Of a stretch of DNA of 40,000 nucleotides, positions 22,314 to 32,483 are shown piece after piece. Within the stretch, counting starts at the first letter, position 1. Each line of letters begins with the position of its first letter. The DNA comes from Cryptomeria japonica (taxonomy: Eukaryota > Streptophyta > Pinopsida > Cupressales > Cupressaceae). Made by a program: the position numbers and the translations under genes. The stretch is taken from the NCBI RefSeq assembly GCF_030272615.1, contig NW_026729166.1:70001-110000 (forward strand), given 5' to 3'. The notes under the pieces were generated by a model. The model made no database searches. It had not been told where the DNA came from and saw only the letters and a list, made by a program, of their open reading frames with translations.

Positions 22314-24269
22314 CTTGGTGCGCACAACTTGCCTGGGCTGCACACCAGGGCGGGCTCAAGATGGCACCCGCGTTCCGTTTTTTTCACTATCTTTCAAAAC
22401 GGAAATTTTAAAATCTCGTTTTTTTTTTTTTTTTGCCTTTTCTGGAAATTAGTGAAGGCAGCGCATCAAAGGTGCGCAATGCTGGTGCGAACCCGGGAGC
22501 GCTCCGATGTGTGCTCCAAGGTGCGGCGTGCACGAAGTCCGAGCCCGGCTTGCCCCGGGTGCGCACCTCGCGTGCACCTTCGCCGGGGTGAGCACCTTGG
22601 CTGGGTTGCGCGCCCTGGTGCGCACCAAGGAGCGCTCTGAAGTGTGCTCCAAGGTGCGGCGTGCACGAAGTCGGAGCTCGGTTTGCCCCGGGTGTGCACC
22701 TCGGGTGCGCACCTCGCGTGCACCTTCGCTGCGGTGGGCACCTTGGCTGGGTTGCGCGCCTTGGTGGGCACCATGCAGTGCACGAAGTCGGAGCCCGGTT
22801 TGCCCCGGGCGCGCACCTCCGCCAGGGTGGGCACCTTGGTGCGCACAACTTGCCTGGGCTGCGCACCAGGAAGGGCTCAAGATGGCACCCGCGTTCCGTT
22901 TTTTTCACTATCTTTCAGAACGGAAATTTTAAAATATCGTTTTTTTTTGCCTTTTCTGGAAATTAGTGAAGGCAGCGCATCAAAGGTGCGCAACGCTGGT
23001 GCGAACCTGGGAGCGCTCCGATGTGTGCTCCAAGGTGCGGCGTGCACGAAGTCGGAGCCCGGTTTGCCCCGGGTGCGCCCTGGTGGGCACCATGGTGCGC
23101 ACCAAGGAGCGCTCCGAAGTGTGCTCCAAGGTGCGGCCTGCACGAAGTCGGAGCCCGGTTTGCCCCGGGCGTGCACCGCGGGTGGGCACCTTGGTGCGCA
23201 TGCCTTGCCTGGGCTGCGCACCAGGGCGGGCTCAAGATGGCACCCGCGTTCCGTTTTTTTCACTATCTTTCAAAACGGAAATTTTAAAATCTCATTTTTT
23301 TTTGCCTTTTCTGGAAATTAGTGAAGGCAGCGCATCAAAGGTGCGCACCTCGCTGCCCACCACGGTGCGCAACGCCGGTGGGCACCCGGGAGTGCTTCGA
23401 AGTGTGCTCCAAGGTGCTGCGTGCACGTTGTCGGAGCCCGGTTTGCCCCGGGTGCGCACCTCGCGTGCACCTTCGTCGGGGTGGGCACCTTGGCTGGGTT
23501 TGCCCCGGCTGCGCTCCGAAGCGGGGTTATTGGAGCGCCGCCTCTTTTTTTGTCGGAGCGTTTGGTGGGGTTTCTCGCATTGGCTCTTCCCAGGCCCGGT
23601 TGCCACCCTGGCGCGCACGAAGTCGGAAGTAGGGTTAATTGCCCGGGTGCGCACCTTTGCCAGGGTGGGCACCTTACCTGGGCTGTGCACCAGGGCGGGC
23701 TCAAGATGGCACCCGCGTTCCGTTTTTTTCACTATCTTTCAAAACGGAAATTTTAAAATCTCCTCTTTTTTTTGCCTTTTCTGGAAATTAGTGAAGGCAG
23801 CGCATCAAAGGTGCGCACCTCGCTGCCCACCTTGGTGTGCTCTGAGGTGCGCACCCGGGAGCGCTACGAAGTGTGCTCCAAGGTGCGGCGTGCACGTTGT
23901 CGGAGCCCGGTTTGCCCCGGGTGCGCACCTCGCCTGCACCTTGGCCGGGGTGGGCACCCTGGCTGGGTTTGCCCAGGGTGCGCTCCGAAGCGGGGTTACT
24001 GGAGCGCCCCCTCTTTTTTTGTCAGAGCGTTTGGTGGGGTTTCTCGCATTGGCTCTTCCCAGGCCCGGTTGTTGGGTGCGCTCCCACCCTGGCGCGCGCG
24101 AAGTTGGAAGTTGGGTTAATTGCCCGGGCGCGCACCTTCGCCAGGGTGGGCACCTTGGTGCGCACACCTTGGCTGGGCTGCGCACCAGGGCGGGCTCAAG
24201 ATGGCACCAGCATTCCCTTTTTCTCACTATCTTTCAAAACGGAAATTTTAAAATCTCGTTTTTTTTTGC

Positions 24270-25734
24270 CTTTTATGGAAATTAGTGAAGGCATCGCATC
24301 AAAGGTGCGCACCTCGCTGCCCACCTTGGTGTGCTCCGAGGTGCCCACCACGGTGCGCTCCGAGGTGCCCACCACGGTGCGCAACGCCGGTGCGAACCCG
24401 GGAGCGCCCCGATGTGTGCTCCAAGGTGCGGCGTGCACGAAGCCGGACCCCGGTTTGCCCCGGGTGCGCACCTCGCGTGCACCTTGGTGCGCACACCTTG
24501 GCTGGGTTGCGCGGCCTGGTGGGCACCATGGTGCGCACCAAGGAGCGCTCCGAAGTGTGCTCCAAGGTGCGGCGTGCACGAAGTCCTAGCCCGGTTTGCC
24601 CCGGGTGCGCACCTTCGCCGCGGTGGGCACCATGGCGTGCACGAAGTCGGAGCCCGGTTTGCCCCGGGTGCGCACCTCGCGTGCACCTTCGCCGGGGTGG
24701 GCACCTCGGCTGGGTTGCGCGCCCTGGTGCGCACCAAGGAGCGCTCCGAAGTGTGCTCCAAGGTGCGGCGTGCACGAAGTCGGAGCCCGGTTTGCCCCGG
24801 GTGCGCACCTTCGCCGCGGTGGGCACCCTGGTGCGCACCATGGCGTGCACGAAGTCGGAGCCCGGTTTGCCCCGGGTGCGCACCTCGCGTGCACCTTCGG
24901 CGGGGTTGCGCGCCCTGGTGCGCACCAAGGAGCGCTCCGAAGTGTGCTCCAAGGTGCGGCGTGCACGAAGTCGGAGCCCGGTTTGCCCCGGGTGCGCACC
25001 TCGCGTGCACCTTCGGCGGGGTTGCGCGCCCTGGTGGGCACCATGGTGCGCACCAAGGAGCGCTCCGAAGTGTGCTCCAAGGTGCGGCGTGCACGAAGTC
25101 GGAGCCCGGTTTGCCCCGGGTGCGCACCTCGCGTGCACCTTCGCCGCGGTGGGCACCATGGCGTGCACGAAGTCGGAGCCCGGTTTGCCCCGGGTGCGCA
25201 CCTCGCGTGCACCTTCGCCGGGGTGGGCACCTCGGCTGGGTTGCGCGCCCTGGTGCGCACCAAGGAGCGCTCCGAAGTGTGCTCCAAGGTGCGGCGTGCA
25301 CGAAGTCGGAGCCCGGTTTGCCCCGGGTGCGCACCTCGCGTGCACCTTCGCCGCGGTGGGCACCATGGCGTGCACGAAGTCGGAGCCCGGTTTGCCTCGG
25401 GTGCGCACCCCGCGTGCACCTTCGCCGGGGTGGGCACCTCGGCTGGGTTGCGCGCCCTGGTGCGCACCAAGGAGCGCTCCGAAGTGTGCTCCAAGGTGCG
25501 GCGTGCACGAAGTCGGAGCCCGGTTTGCCCCGGGTGCGCACCTCGCGTGCACCTTCGCCGCGGTGGGCACCTTGGCTGGGTTGGGCACCATTGAGCGCTC
25601 CGAAGTGTGCTCCAAGGTGCGCACCATGGCCCTCCAAGGTGCGCAGCATGGCGTGCACGAAGTCGGAGCCCGGTTTGCCCCGGGTGCGCACCTCGCGTGC
25701 ACCTTCGCCAGGGTGGGCACCTCGGTGCGCACAC
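24270..25734. repeat. Subrepeat array A in unit 5
   Basis: The array has twelve anchors, with private changes such as TTTGCCTCGGGTGCG near 25391. The extra 133-bp module of unit 4 is absent. Confidence 0.9.
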
Positions 25735-26957
25735 CTTCTCAATGTTTTCTTGCCTTTTCTGGAAATTGGTGAAGGCAGCGCATCAAAGGTGCGCACCTCG
25801 GTGTGCTCCGAGGTGCGAACCCGAGAGCGCTCCGAGGTGCCCACGAAGTCGAAAGTCGGGTTAATTGCATTGTTTTCCCCGGGTGCGCTCCGAGGTGCGC
25901 AACATCGGTGCGCACCAAGGAGGGCTCCGAAGTGTGCTCCAAGGTGCGCACGATTCGGAGCTCGGTTTGCCCGGGGTGCGCACACCTTGGCTGGGTTGCG
26001 CACCCTTTGTGCGCTCCAAGGTGCGCACGAAGTCGGAGCTCGGTTTGCCCCGGGTGCGCACCTTCGCCAGGGTGCGCACCTTGATGCGCACGCCTTGGCT
26101 GGGCTGCGCACCTTGGTGGGCGCCATGGTGCGCACCTTTCGTGCGCTCCAAGGTGCGCACGAAGTCGGAGCTCGGTTTGCCCCGGGTGCGCACCTTGGTG
26201 GGCGCCATGGTGCACTCCGAGGTGCCCAAGATTGGTGCGCAACAAGGAGCGCTCCGAAGTGCGCTCCAAGGTGCGCAGGTGCGCGCGAAGTCGAAAGTTG
26301 GGTTAATTGTCCGGTTTGCCTCGGGTGCGCACCTTGCGTGCACCTTCGCCAGGGTGGGCGCCTTGGTGCGCACACCTTGGCTGGGCTGCGCACCCGGGCG
26401 CGCACACCTTGGCACCCGCGTTTCCTTCATTTTAAATTTTTTTTTTTTACAATCTCTCAAGTGGGAAATTCTATAATCTCAACTTTTTTTGCCTTTTCAG
26501 GAAACTTTTGAATGGAGCGCATCATTGGTGCGCTCCGAAGTGTGCTCCAAGGTGCGCACCTCTGGTGTGCTCCAAAGCTCTCTCCAGCTGCGTGCACCTG
26601 CCCCGGCCGCGCACCCGGCCCCGCCCAGCTTCGCTCACCTGTCCCGGGCGTCTGGTGCGGAACCTTAGAGTAAGAAACATCACCGTGCACCTTGGCCAAC
26701 GTGCGCGACTCGACCGAGCGCGCACTGGCCGAGGTGCACACCGATTTCACCTGGGTGCGCGCGCAGCACCTCGGGCGCACCGGGGTGCGCGCACAACGCC
26801 CGGGTTGCACCGTGGCCTGTGTGCTCGGGGCGCCTCGGGTGCGCGCTCGGTGTCGCCCCCGCGCGCGCGGTAGTGCGGGCAGCGCACCCCGGCCCGGCCC
26901 GGCCCCGACGAGAACGCAAACGGGCAAAAGGTTTATTCAAATAGCATTGCGACGCCC

Positions 26958-26974
26958 GGCGAAAAACTAAAAAA
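26958..26974 (-). terminator. Pol III terminator of 5S copy 5 (T6)
   Basis: The minus strand reads TTTTTTAGTTTTTCG directly after the gene. Confidence 0.85.
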
Positions 26975-27092
26975 GGGTGCAACACCGGGACTTCCCGGGA
27001 GGTCACCCATCCCAGTACTACTCCGGCCCAAGCGCGCTTAACTGCGGAGTTCTGATGGGATCCGGTGCACTAACGCTGGTATGATCGCACCC
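26975..27092 (-). rRNA. 5S rRNA: 5S ribosomal RNA, copy 5 (promoter-proximal)
   Basis: This is the last 5S gene before the Pol I promoter array: 118 nt, identical to the others, with a T6 terminator. Its 5' end is about 2.7 kb left of the first TATATAGGGG motif (29821), and the two directions of transcription diverge from that interval. The body, internal promoter and flanks look intact. Confidence 0.97.
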
Positions 27093-27824
27093 GTTATGAG
27101 CTTGTCGCAGTGTGTACTTAGCAAACCGCGACCCACGTGCGAATCCACCCCGGCCACCCACCCCCGTCGAGGTGCACACCCTCCCTCGCGAAGTGCGCCC
27201 CGTTCGCCAAGTGTGAGCCCTGCCCGGGTGCGCGCACCTTGCTAGGGCGTCGGGTGTGCACCCGGCCCGGCCTACGTGCGTGCACCTGGACGGGGCGTCG
27301 TGTGCGTGCAGTGTCCCGTCTGCAACGCGGTGCCCACACACCACCTCGGGCGCAACGACCTGCGCTCACATGTGGGCCGAGTGCACCTTGGTGCATGTTC
27401 GGGGCGCCTCGGGTGCACGCTCGATCTTGCCCCGGTGCACCAAGGCGCTCGGTTTGCCCCGGGTGCGCACTTGGTGCAAGGTGGGCACCCAAAATAGGGA
27501 TCAAGCACCAAAACACAAGTTTCGGGATGCAAAATGGGACCCAAGGACCACAAATGCGTTCCAAGACCCATGATGGGTCCACGAGAACAAAAATGTGTTC
27601 CGAGACTTAATAAACAAATATTGGGTTTTAGGAGAAGAAACATGCTCTGATGCCCAAAACGAGAATCGACCCCGAAAAGGCCACAGGCCAAAAGTGGGAT
27701 GCGAGACAAAAAAAAATGGGACCCGAGGACCAAAATTGGGTTCCCAGGTCGAAGACAGGGCAACCGGACAAGAAACGACCTCTAAGGCTCGAAATGAGTC
27801 CCGACGACTAAAACTTGACAAGAA

Positions 27825-29560
27825 GCACCCATCAGGCACCCAACTCGACACCCATGGGATGCCGACCCACCCGGGCTTCCACCTAGCACACCTTGGCACC
27901 CACCCACCCTCGCACCCAACCTCGCACCCAACTTAGCACCTTTGAACCCACATTGGCACTCACCCTGACCCTGGCACCTTGGAACCCACATTGGCACTCA
28001 CCTTGACCCTGGCACCCACCTTTGCACTCACCTTGGGACCCACCCTGGCTCCCACCTCGGCACCCACCCAGACACCCACCTTGGTTCCTTGGCACCCACC
28101 TTGGATCCTTGGCACCCACCCCGACACCCACCTTGGCACGCAACTTGGCTACTTGCCACCCACCTTGGCTCCTTGACGCCCACCCCGACAACCACCCCGT
28201 GACCTACCCTGGCTAGGGTTGGTGCACACCCACCCTGGTGCCCACCTTGGCACCCACCCCATGACCCACCTTGGCACGCACCTTAGTACCCACCCTGTTA
28301 CCCACCCTAGGACCCACCCCGTGACCCACCTTGGCCAGGGTGGGTGCACCCACCCTGGTGCCCACCTTGGCACCCACCCATCCTAGCACCCAGCCTGTGA
28401 CCGGGCTTGGAACCCAACCTTGCACCCGTCTTGGCCAGTGTGGGTGCGCACCCATCCTGGCACCCACGTTGTGACACACCCTTTAACCCACGCACCCTAG
28501 CAGCCACGTTGGCACCCACCTTGGAACACAACCTAGCAACTTGGCACCCACCCCGTGACCCACCTTGGCATCCACCATAGCAGTCGCCCACTTGGCACCC
28601 ACCTTGGAACCCAAGTTGGCACCCACCTCGGCACCCACCTTGACACTTGTGGACCCACCTTGCCACTCACCCTAGCATCGACCCATCCTAGCACCCACCC
28701 TGGCACCTTTGCACCCTAGCACTCACCCATCCTAGCACCTAACCTGTGACCCACCTTGACACTCACCCTCGCACCCACCTTGGAACCCAACCTAGCACCC
28801 ACCCACCCTGACACCAACCCTAGCACCTACCCACCCTTGCACCCACCCTGTGACCCATCTTGGCACCCACCCATCCTACCACTCAACCTATCACCCACCT
28901 TCTCACCCACCTTGGCATCCACCTTAGCACCCACCCACACTGGCACCTTGGCACCCACCTCGGGCAAGGTGGGTGCACACCCACCCTGACACCCAATTTA
29001 GAACCAACCGAGCATGTTACCCACCTTGGCACCCACATTGCAGCCCACCCTAGTACCCACCCTATGACCCACATTGGCATCCACACCCTAGCACCCAGGC
29101 ACCTCGACACCCGCCTTGACACGCACCCTAGCACGAAACCTGTGACCCACCTTGGAACTCACCCTAGAACCCACCCACCCTGTGAACCACCTTGGCATCC
29201 ACCTTAGCACCCACCCACCTTGGCACCCACTCTAGCACTCACCCATCCTAACACCCAACTTGTTACCCACCTTGGCACCCGCCCTCGCGTCCACCTTGAA
29301 ACCCACCCTAGCACCCACCCACGCAGGAGCCCACCTTGGCACCCAACCTAACACCCACGCATCCTGGCACCCAACTTGTGACCCACCTTGGAACCCACCC
29401 TAGTACCCACCTTTGAACCCACTATATCACCAACCCACCTTGGCACCCACCCTATGACCCTCTTTGGAATCCACCCTAGCACGCACCCACCCTGGCACCC
29501 ACCATGGAGCGCACCCTAGCACCCACCCACCTCGGCACGCACCTCAACACCCACCTTGGT
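27825..29560. repeat. Expanded CACCC minisatellite at the end of the 6-kb array
   Basis: The tract begins as the normal unit-5 copy and continues about 1.2 kb beyond the point where unit homology ends near 28338. Repeats are short and degenerate (CTTGGCACCCACC, CCTAGCACCCACC, TGTGACCCACC). C-runs at 29162-29164, 29170-29172, 29174-29176 and 29178-29180 make a further minus-strand G-quadruplex candidate. It holds no gene. Confidence 0.85.
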
Positions 29561-29740
29561 GTGCGCACTGCGCCAACCTCTCAAAGACCCTATGTGGTGC
29601 GCTCCAAAGTGTACACCTTTGGTGCGCTCCAAGGTGCGCACCTTTGGTGCACACCGAGGTGCACACCAAAGTGTGCACCGAGGTGAGCACCAAAGTGCAC
29701 TCCAAGGTGCACACCAAGGCGTGCACCTTTGGTGCGGTCA
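29561..29740. repeat. Short palindromic GTGCNC repeats
   Basis: This is a run of 15-20 bp modules alternating CCAAGGTGCACACC, CCAAAGTGTGCACC and CACCTTTGGTGC. It includes the perfect palindrome AAGGTGCGCACCTT near 29631. It resembles the short modules of the 6-kb units and leads into the first promoter. Confidence 0.7.
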
Positions 29741-29802
29741 ATGCAAACGAATTCGGAAGTTGGGGTCGATGTCCTAATCGCTGCTGCAGACTACACGTAT
29801 GA

Positions 29803-29833
29803 GAATCGGACAAATAGCTTTATATAGGGGAGG
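29803..29833 (+). promoter_or_regulatory. Putative Pol I spacer promoter 1
   Basis: The core CAAATAGCTTTATATAGGGG matches the plant rRNA gene initiator consensus TATA(R)TA(R)GGG. This copy has one extra T before TATATA compared with the others, and GGGTCGACTCCCC follows about 20 bp downstream. Confidence 0.7.
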
Positions 29834-29960
29834 TGTTGCGTTTGATGGGTCGACTCCCCTGGTTGTGTGCACTGCACCAACTTCAAAGACCCTGTCTTGT
29901 TTAAGAAGTCAAAAGTTGGGGTGGATGTCCTAATCATTGCTGCAGTCTACGCATGTATGA

Positions 29961-29990
29961 GAATCAGACAAATAGCTTATATAGGGGAGG
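29961..29990 (+). promoter_or_regulatory. Putative Pol I spacer promoter 2
   Basis: The core is CAAATAGCTTATATAGGGG with TATATA at 29978. The downstream SalI-type site is altered to GGGTTGACTCCCC. Confidence 0.7.
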
Positions 29991-30180
29991 TGTTGCATTC
30001 GGTGGGTTGACTCCCCTGGTTGTGCGCACTGCGCCAACCTCAAAGACCCCGCATAGCAGAAGAAGTCGGAAGTCGGATTTTGGTGAGCACCAAGGCGTGC
30101 ACCTTTGGTGCGGTCAACGCAGACGAATTCAGAAGTTGGGGTGGATGTCCTAATCGTTGTTGCAGGCTACACATGTATGA

Positions 30181-30210
30181 GAATCAGACAAATAGCTTAT
30201 ATAGGGGAGG
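30181..30210 (+). promoter_or_regulatory. Putative Pol I spacer promoter 3
   Basis: TATATA is at 30198. The downstream site is GGGTCAACTCCCT. The leader is 63 bp longer than in its neighbours. Confidence 0.7.
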
Positions 30211-30337
30211 TGTTGGGTTTGATGGGTCAACTCCCTTGGTTGTGCGCATTACGCCAACCTCAAAGACCTTGTTTTCGTTAAGAAGTCAAAAGTTGGGGTC
30301 AATGTCCTAATGGCTCCTGTAGGCTACACATGTATGA

Positions 30338-30367
30338 GAATCGGACAAATAGCTTATATAGGGGAGG
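30338..30367 (+). promoter_or_regulatory. Putative Pol I spacer promoter 4
   Basis: TATATA is at 30355, with an intact GGGTCGACTCCCC downstream. Confidence 0.7.
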
Positions 30368-30494
30368 TGTTGGGTTTGATGGGTCGACTCCCCTGGTTGT
30401 GCGCATTACGTCAACCTCAAAGACCTTGTTTTCGTTAAGAAGTCAAAAGTTGGGGTCGATGTCCTAATTGCTCCTGTAGACTACACATGTATGA

Positions 30495-30524
30495 GAATCA
30501 GACAAATAGCTTATATAGGGGAGG
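30495..30524 (+). promoter_or_regulatory. Putative Pol I spacer promoter 5
   Basis: TATATA is at 30512. The downstream site is altered to GGGTTGACTCCCC. Confidence 0.7.
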
Positions 30525-30651
30525 TGTTGGGTTTGATGGGTTGACTCCCCTAGTTGTTCGCATTACACCAACCTCAAAGACCTTGTTTTCGTTTAGAAGC
30601 CGAAAGTTGGGGTCGATGTCCTAATTGCTCCTGCAGGCTACGCATGTATGA

Positions 30652-30681
30652 GAATCAGACAAATAGCTTATATAGGGGAGG
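30652..30681 (+). promoter_or_regulatory. Putative Pol I spacer promoter 6
   Basis: TATATA is at 30669. This is the last of the 157-bp series and is followed by the 38/52-bp minisatellite. Confidence 0.7.
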
Positions 30682-30770
30682 TGTTGGGTTTGATGGGTCG
30701 ACTCCCCTGGTTGTGCGCATTGCGCCAACCTCAAAGACCCTGCATTGCGGATGAAGTCGAAAGTCAGAGT

Positions 30771-31432
30771 TTGGTGTGCTACAAGGTGTGGTCGAAGGTG
30801 CTCACCTAGGTGTGCACCTTTGGAGCGCAGGAAAAGTGCCCTCCAAAAGTGCGCACCTTTGGAGTGCACAAAAGTGCCCTCCAAAAGTGCGCACCTTTGG
30901 AGCGCACAAAAGTGCCCTCCAAAAAGTGCCCTCCAAAAGTGCGCACCTTTGGAGCGCACAAAAGTGCCCTCCAAAAAGTGCCCTCCAAAAGTGCGCACCT
31001 TTGGAGTGCAGAAAAGTGCCCTCCAAAAAGTGCCCTCCAAAAGTGTGCACCTTTGGAGTGCACAAAAGTGCCCTCCAAAAGTGCGCACCTTTGGAGCGCA
31101 GAAAAGTGCCCTCCAAAAAGTGCCCTCCAAAAGTGCGCACCTTTGGAGCGCAGAAAAGTGCCCTCCAAAAAGTGCCCTCCAAAAGTGCGCACCTTTGGAG
31201 CGCAGAAAAGTGCCCTCCAAAAAGTGCCCTCCAAAAGTGCGCACCTTTGGAGCGCAGAAAAGTGCCCTCCAAAAAGTGCCCTCCAAAAGTGCGCACCTTT
31301 GGAGCGCACAAAAGTGCCCTCCAAAAAGTGCCCTCCAAAAGTGCGCACCTTTGGAGCGCACAAAAGTGCCCTCCAAAAGTGCGCACCTTTGGAGCGCACA
31401 AAAGTGCCCTCCAAAAGTGCGCACTTTTGGTG
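30771..31432. repeat. 38/52-bp minisatellite between promoters 6 and 7
   Basis: Tandem AAAAGTGCCCTCC modules occur singly or doubled and are joined to AAGTGCGCACCTTTGGAGCG. The result is 38-bp or 52-bp units; the 52-bp step is exact between 31141 and 31193. The GCGCACCTTTGG core links it to the repeats at 29561. Long open frames here on both strands are repeat artefacts. Confidence 0.9.
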
Positions 31433-31520
31433 CGCACCAAGGCGCTGGTTCGGTCGTTGCAGGCGAGTTCGGAAGTTGGGGTCGATGTCCTGAGCGGAGG
31501 TGCAAACTACACAGGTGTCG

Positions 31521-31550
31521 GAATCGGACAAATAGCTTATATAGGGGAGG
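31521..31550 (+). promoter_or_regulatory. Putative Pol I spacer promoter 7
   Basis: TATATA is at 31538 in the first 311-bp unit. GGGTCGACTCCCCAGG follows. Confidence 0.72.
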
Positions 31551-31831
31551 TGTATGCTTCGATGGGTCGACTCCCCAGGTTGAGCGCACCGCGCCAACCT
31601 CAAAGACCCTACGGTATGGATGAAGTCGGAAGTTGGGTCCGATGACCGATTCGATTAGTAGGTATGCTCATGAGGTCGGAATTTGGGTCCGATGACCTGC
31701 CATGTGCAGGAAGGCGAATGTTGGCACTGTGCGTTGCAAGGTGCACACCAAGGTGCTGGTGCGGTCTTTTTAGTCGAGTTCGGAAGTTGGGGTCGATGTC
31801 CTGATCGGAGGTGCAAGCTACACAGGTGTGG

Positions 31832-31861
31832 GAATCGGACAAATAGCTTATATAGGGGAGG
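31832..31861 (+). promoter_or_regulatory. Putative Pol I spacer promoter 8
   Basis: TATATA is at 31849. GGGTCGACTCCCCGGG follows. Confidence 0.72.
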
Positions 31862-32142
31862 TGTATGCTTCGTTGGGTCGACTCCCCGGGTTGAGCGCAC
31901 CGCGCCAACCTCAAAGACCCTACGGTATGGATGAAGTCGGAAGTTGGGTCCGATGACCGATTCGATATGTAGGCATACTCGCGAGGTCGGAATTTGGGTC
32001 CGATGACCTGCCATGTGCAGGAAGGCGAATGTTGGCACTGTGCGTTGCAAGGTGCGCACCAAGGCGCTGGTTCGGTCGTTGCAGGCGAGTTCGGAAGTTG
32101 GGGTCGATGTCCTGATCGGAGGTGCAAACTACACAGGTGTGG

Positions 32143-32172
32143 GAATCGGACAAATAGCTTATATAGGGGAGG
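32143..32172 (+). promoter_or_regulatory. Putative Pol I spacer promoter 9
   Basis: TATATA is at 32160. The flanks are almost the same as for promoter 8. Confidence 0.72.
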
Positions 32173-32453
32173 TGTATGCTTCGTTGGGTCGACTCCCCGG
32201 GTTGAGCGCACCGCGCCAACCTCAAAGACCCTACGGTATGGATGAAGTCGGAAGTTGTGTCCGATGACCGATTCGATATGTAGGCATACTCGCGAGGTCG
32301 GAATTTGGGTCCGATGACCTGCCATGTGCAGGAAGGCGAATGTTGGGACTGTGCGTCGCAAGGTGCGCACCAAGGCGCTGGTGCCGTCGTTGCAGTCGAG
32401 TTCGGAAGTTGGGGTCGATGTCCTGGTCAGAGGTGCAAACTACACAGGTGTGG

Positions 32454-32483
32454 GAATCGGACAAATAGCTTATATAGGGGAGG
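32454..32483 (+). promoter_or_regulatory. Putative Pol I spacer promoter 10
   Basis: TATATA is at 32471. This is the last copy of the AGCTTATATAGGGG class. Confidence 0.72.

Larger units (their letters stand above)
18103..24269. repeat. 6167-bp IGS repeat, unit 4 (one extra 133-bp subrepeat)
   Basis: This is a fourth full copy, 133 bp longer than the others because of one additional subrepeat at about 19197-19329. Everything to the right of that is displaced by 133 bp relative to units 1-3. Private changes include CCCCCGGTG near 18431 and GGTGTGCACACC near 20332. It shares the CCTAGCTCGG variant with unit 2 and the uninterrupted 5S terminator with units 1 and 5. Confidence 0.95.
24270..28345. 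repeat. Truncated IGS repeat, unit 5 (last 5S-bearing unit)
   Basis: This copy follows the unit consensus for about 4075 bp and contains a complete 5S gene. It leaves the consensus inside the CACCC minisatellite at the motif CCAGGGTGGGTGC near 28338. The other units continue there into CTTGGTGCGCACAAC and the T-rich module blocks, whereas unit 5 continues into more CACCC repeats. The +4079-6034 portion is therefore missing. This is the promoter-proximal edge of the 6-kb array. Confidence 0.9.
29741..30770 (+). repeat. 157-bp repeats, each carrying a Pol I promoter motif
   Basis: Six TATATAGGGG motifs are spaced 157, 220, 157, 157 and 157 bp. Each module also has AAGTTGGGGTNRATGTCCTA upstream, a GGGTCGACTCCCC-like site about 25 bp downstream (decayed in some copies), and CCAACCTCAAAGACC. 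The 220-bp step contains an extra 63 bp with GCACCAAGGCGTGCACC, matching the leader before the first copy. Confidence 0.85.

Noticed and set aside
28346-29560. Telomere-like or interstitial telomeric repeat
   Set aside because: The C-rich units are CTTGGCACCCACC-type minisatellites. There is no run of CCCTAAA; isolated CCCTA words come from CCCTAGCACCC.
30745-31623. Lys/Pro/Ser-rich open frames over the 38/52-bp minisatellite
   Set aside because: Three plus frames and three minus frames are open simultaneously over a tandem repeat.
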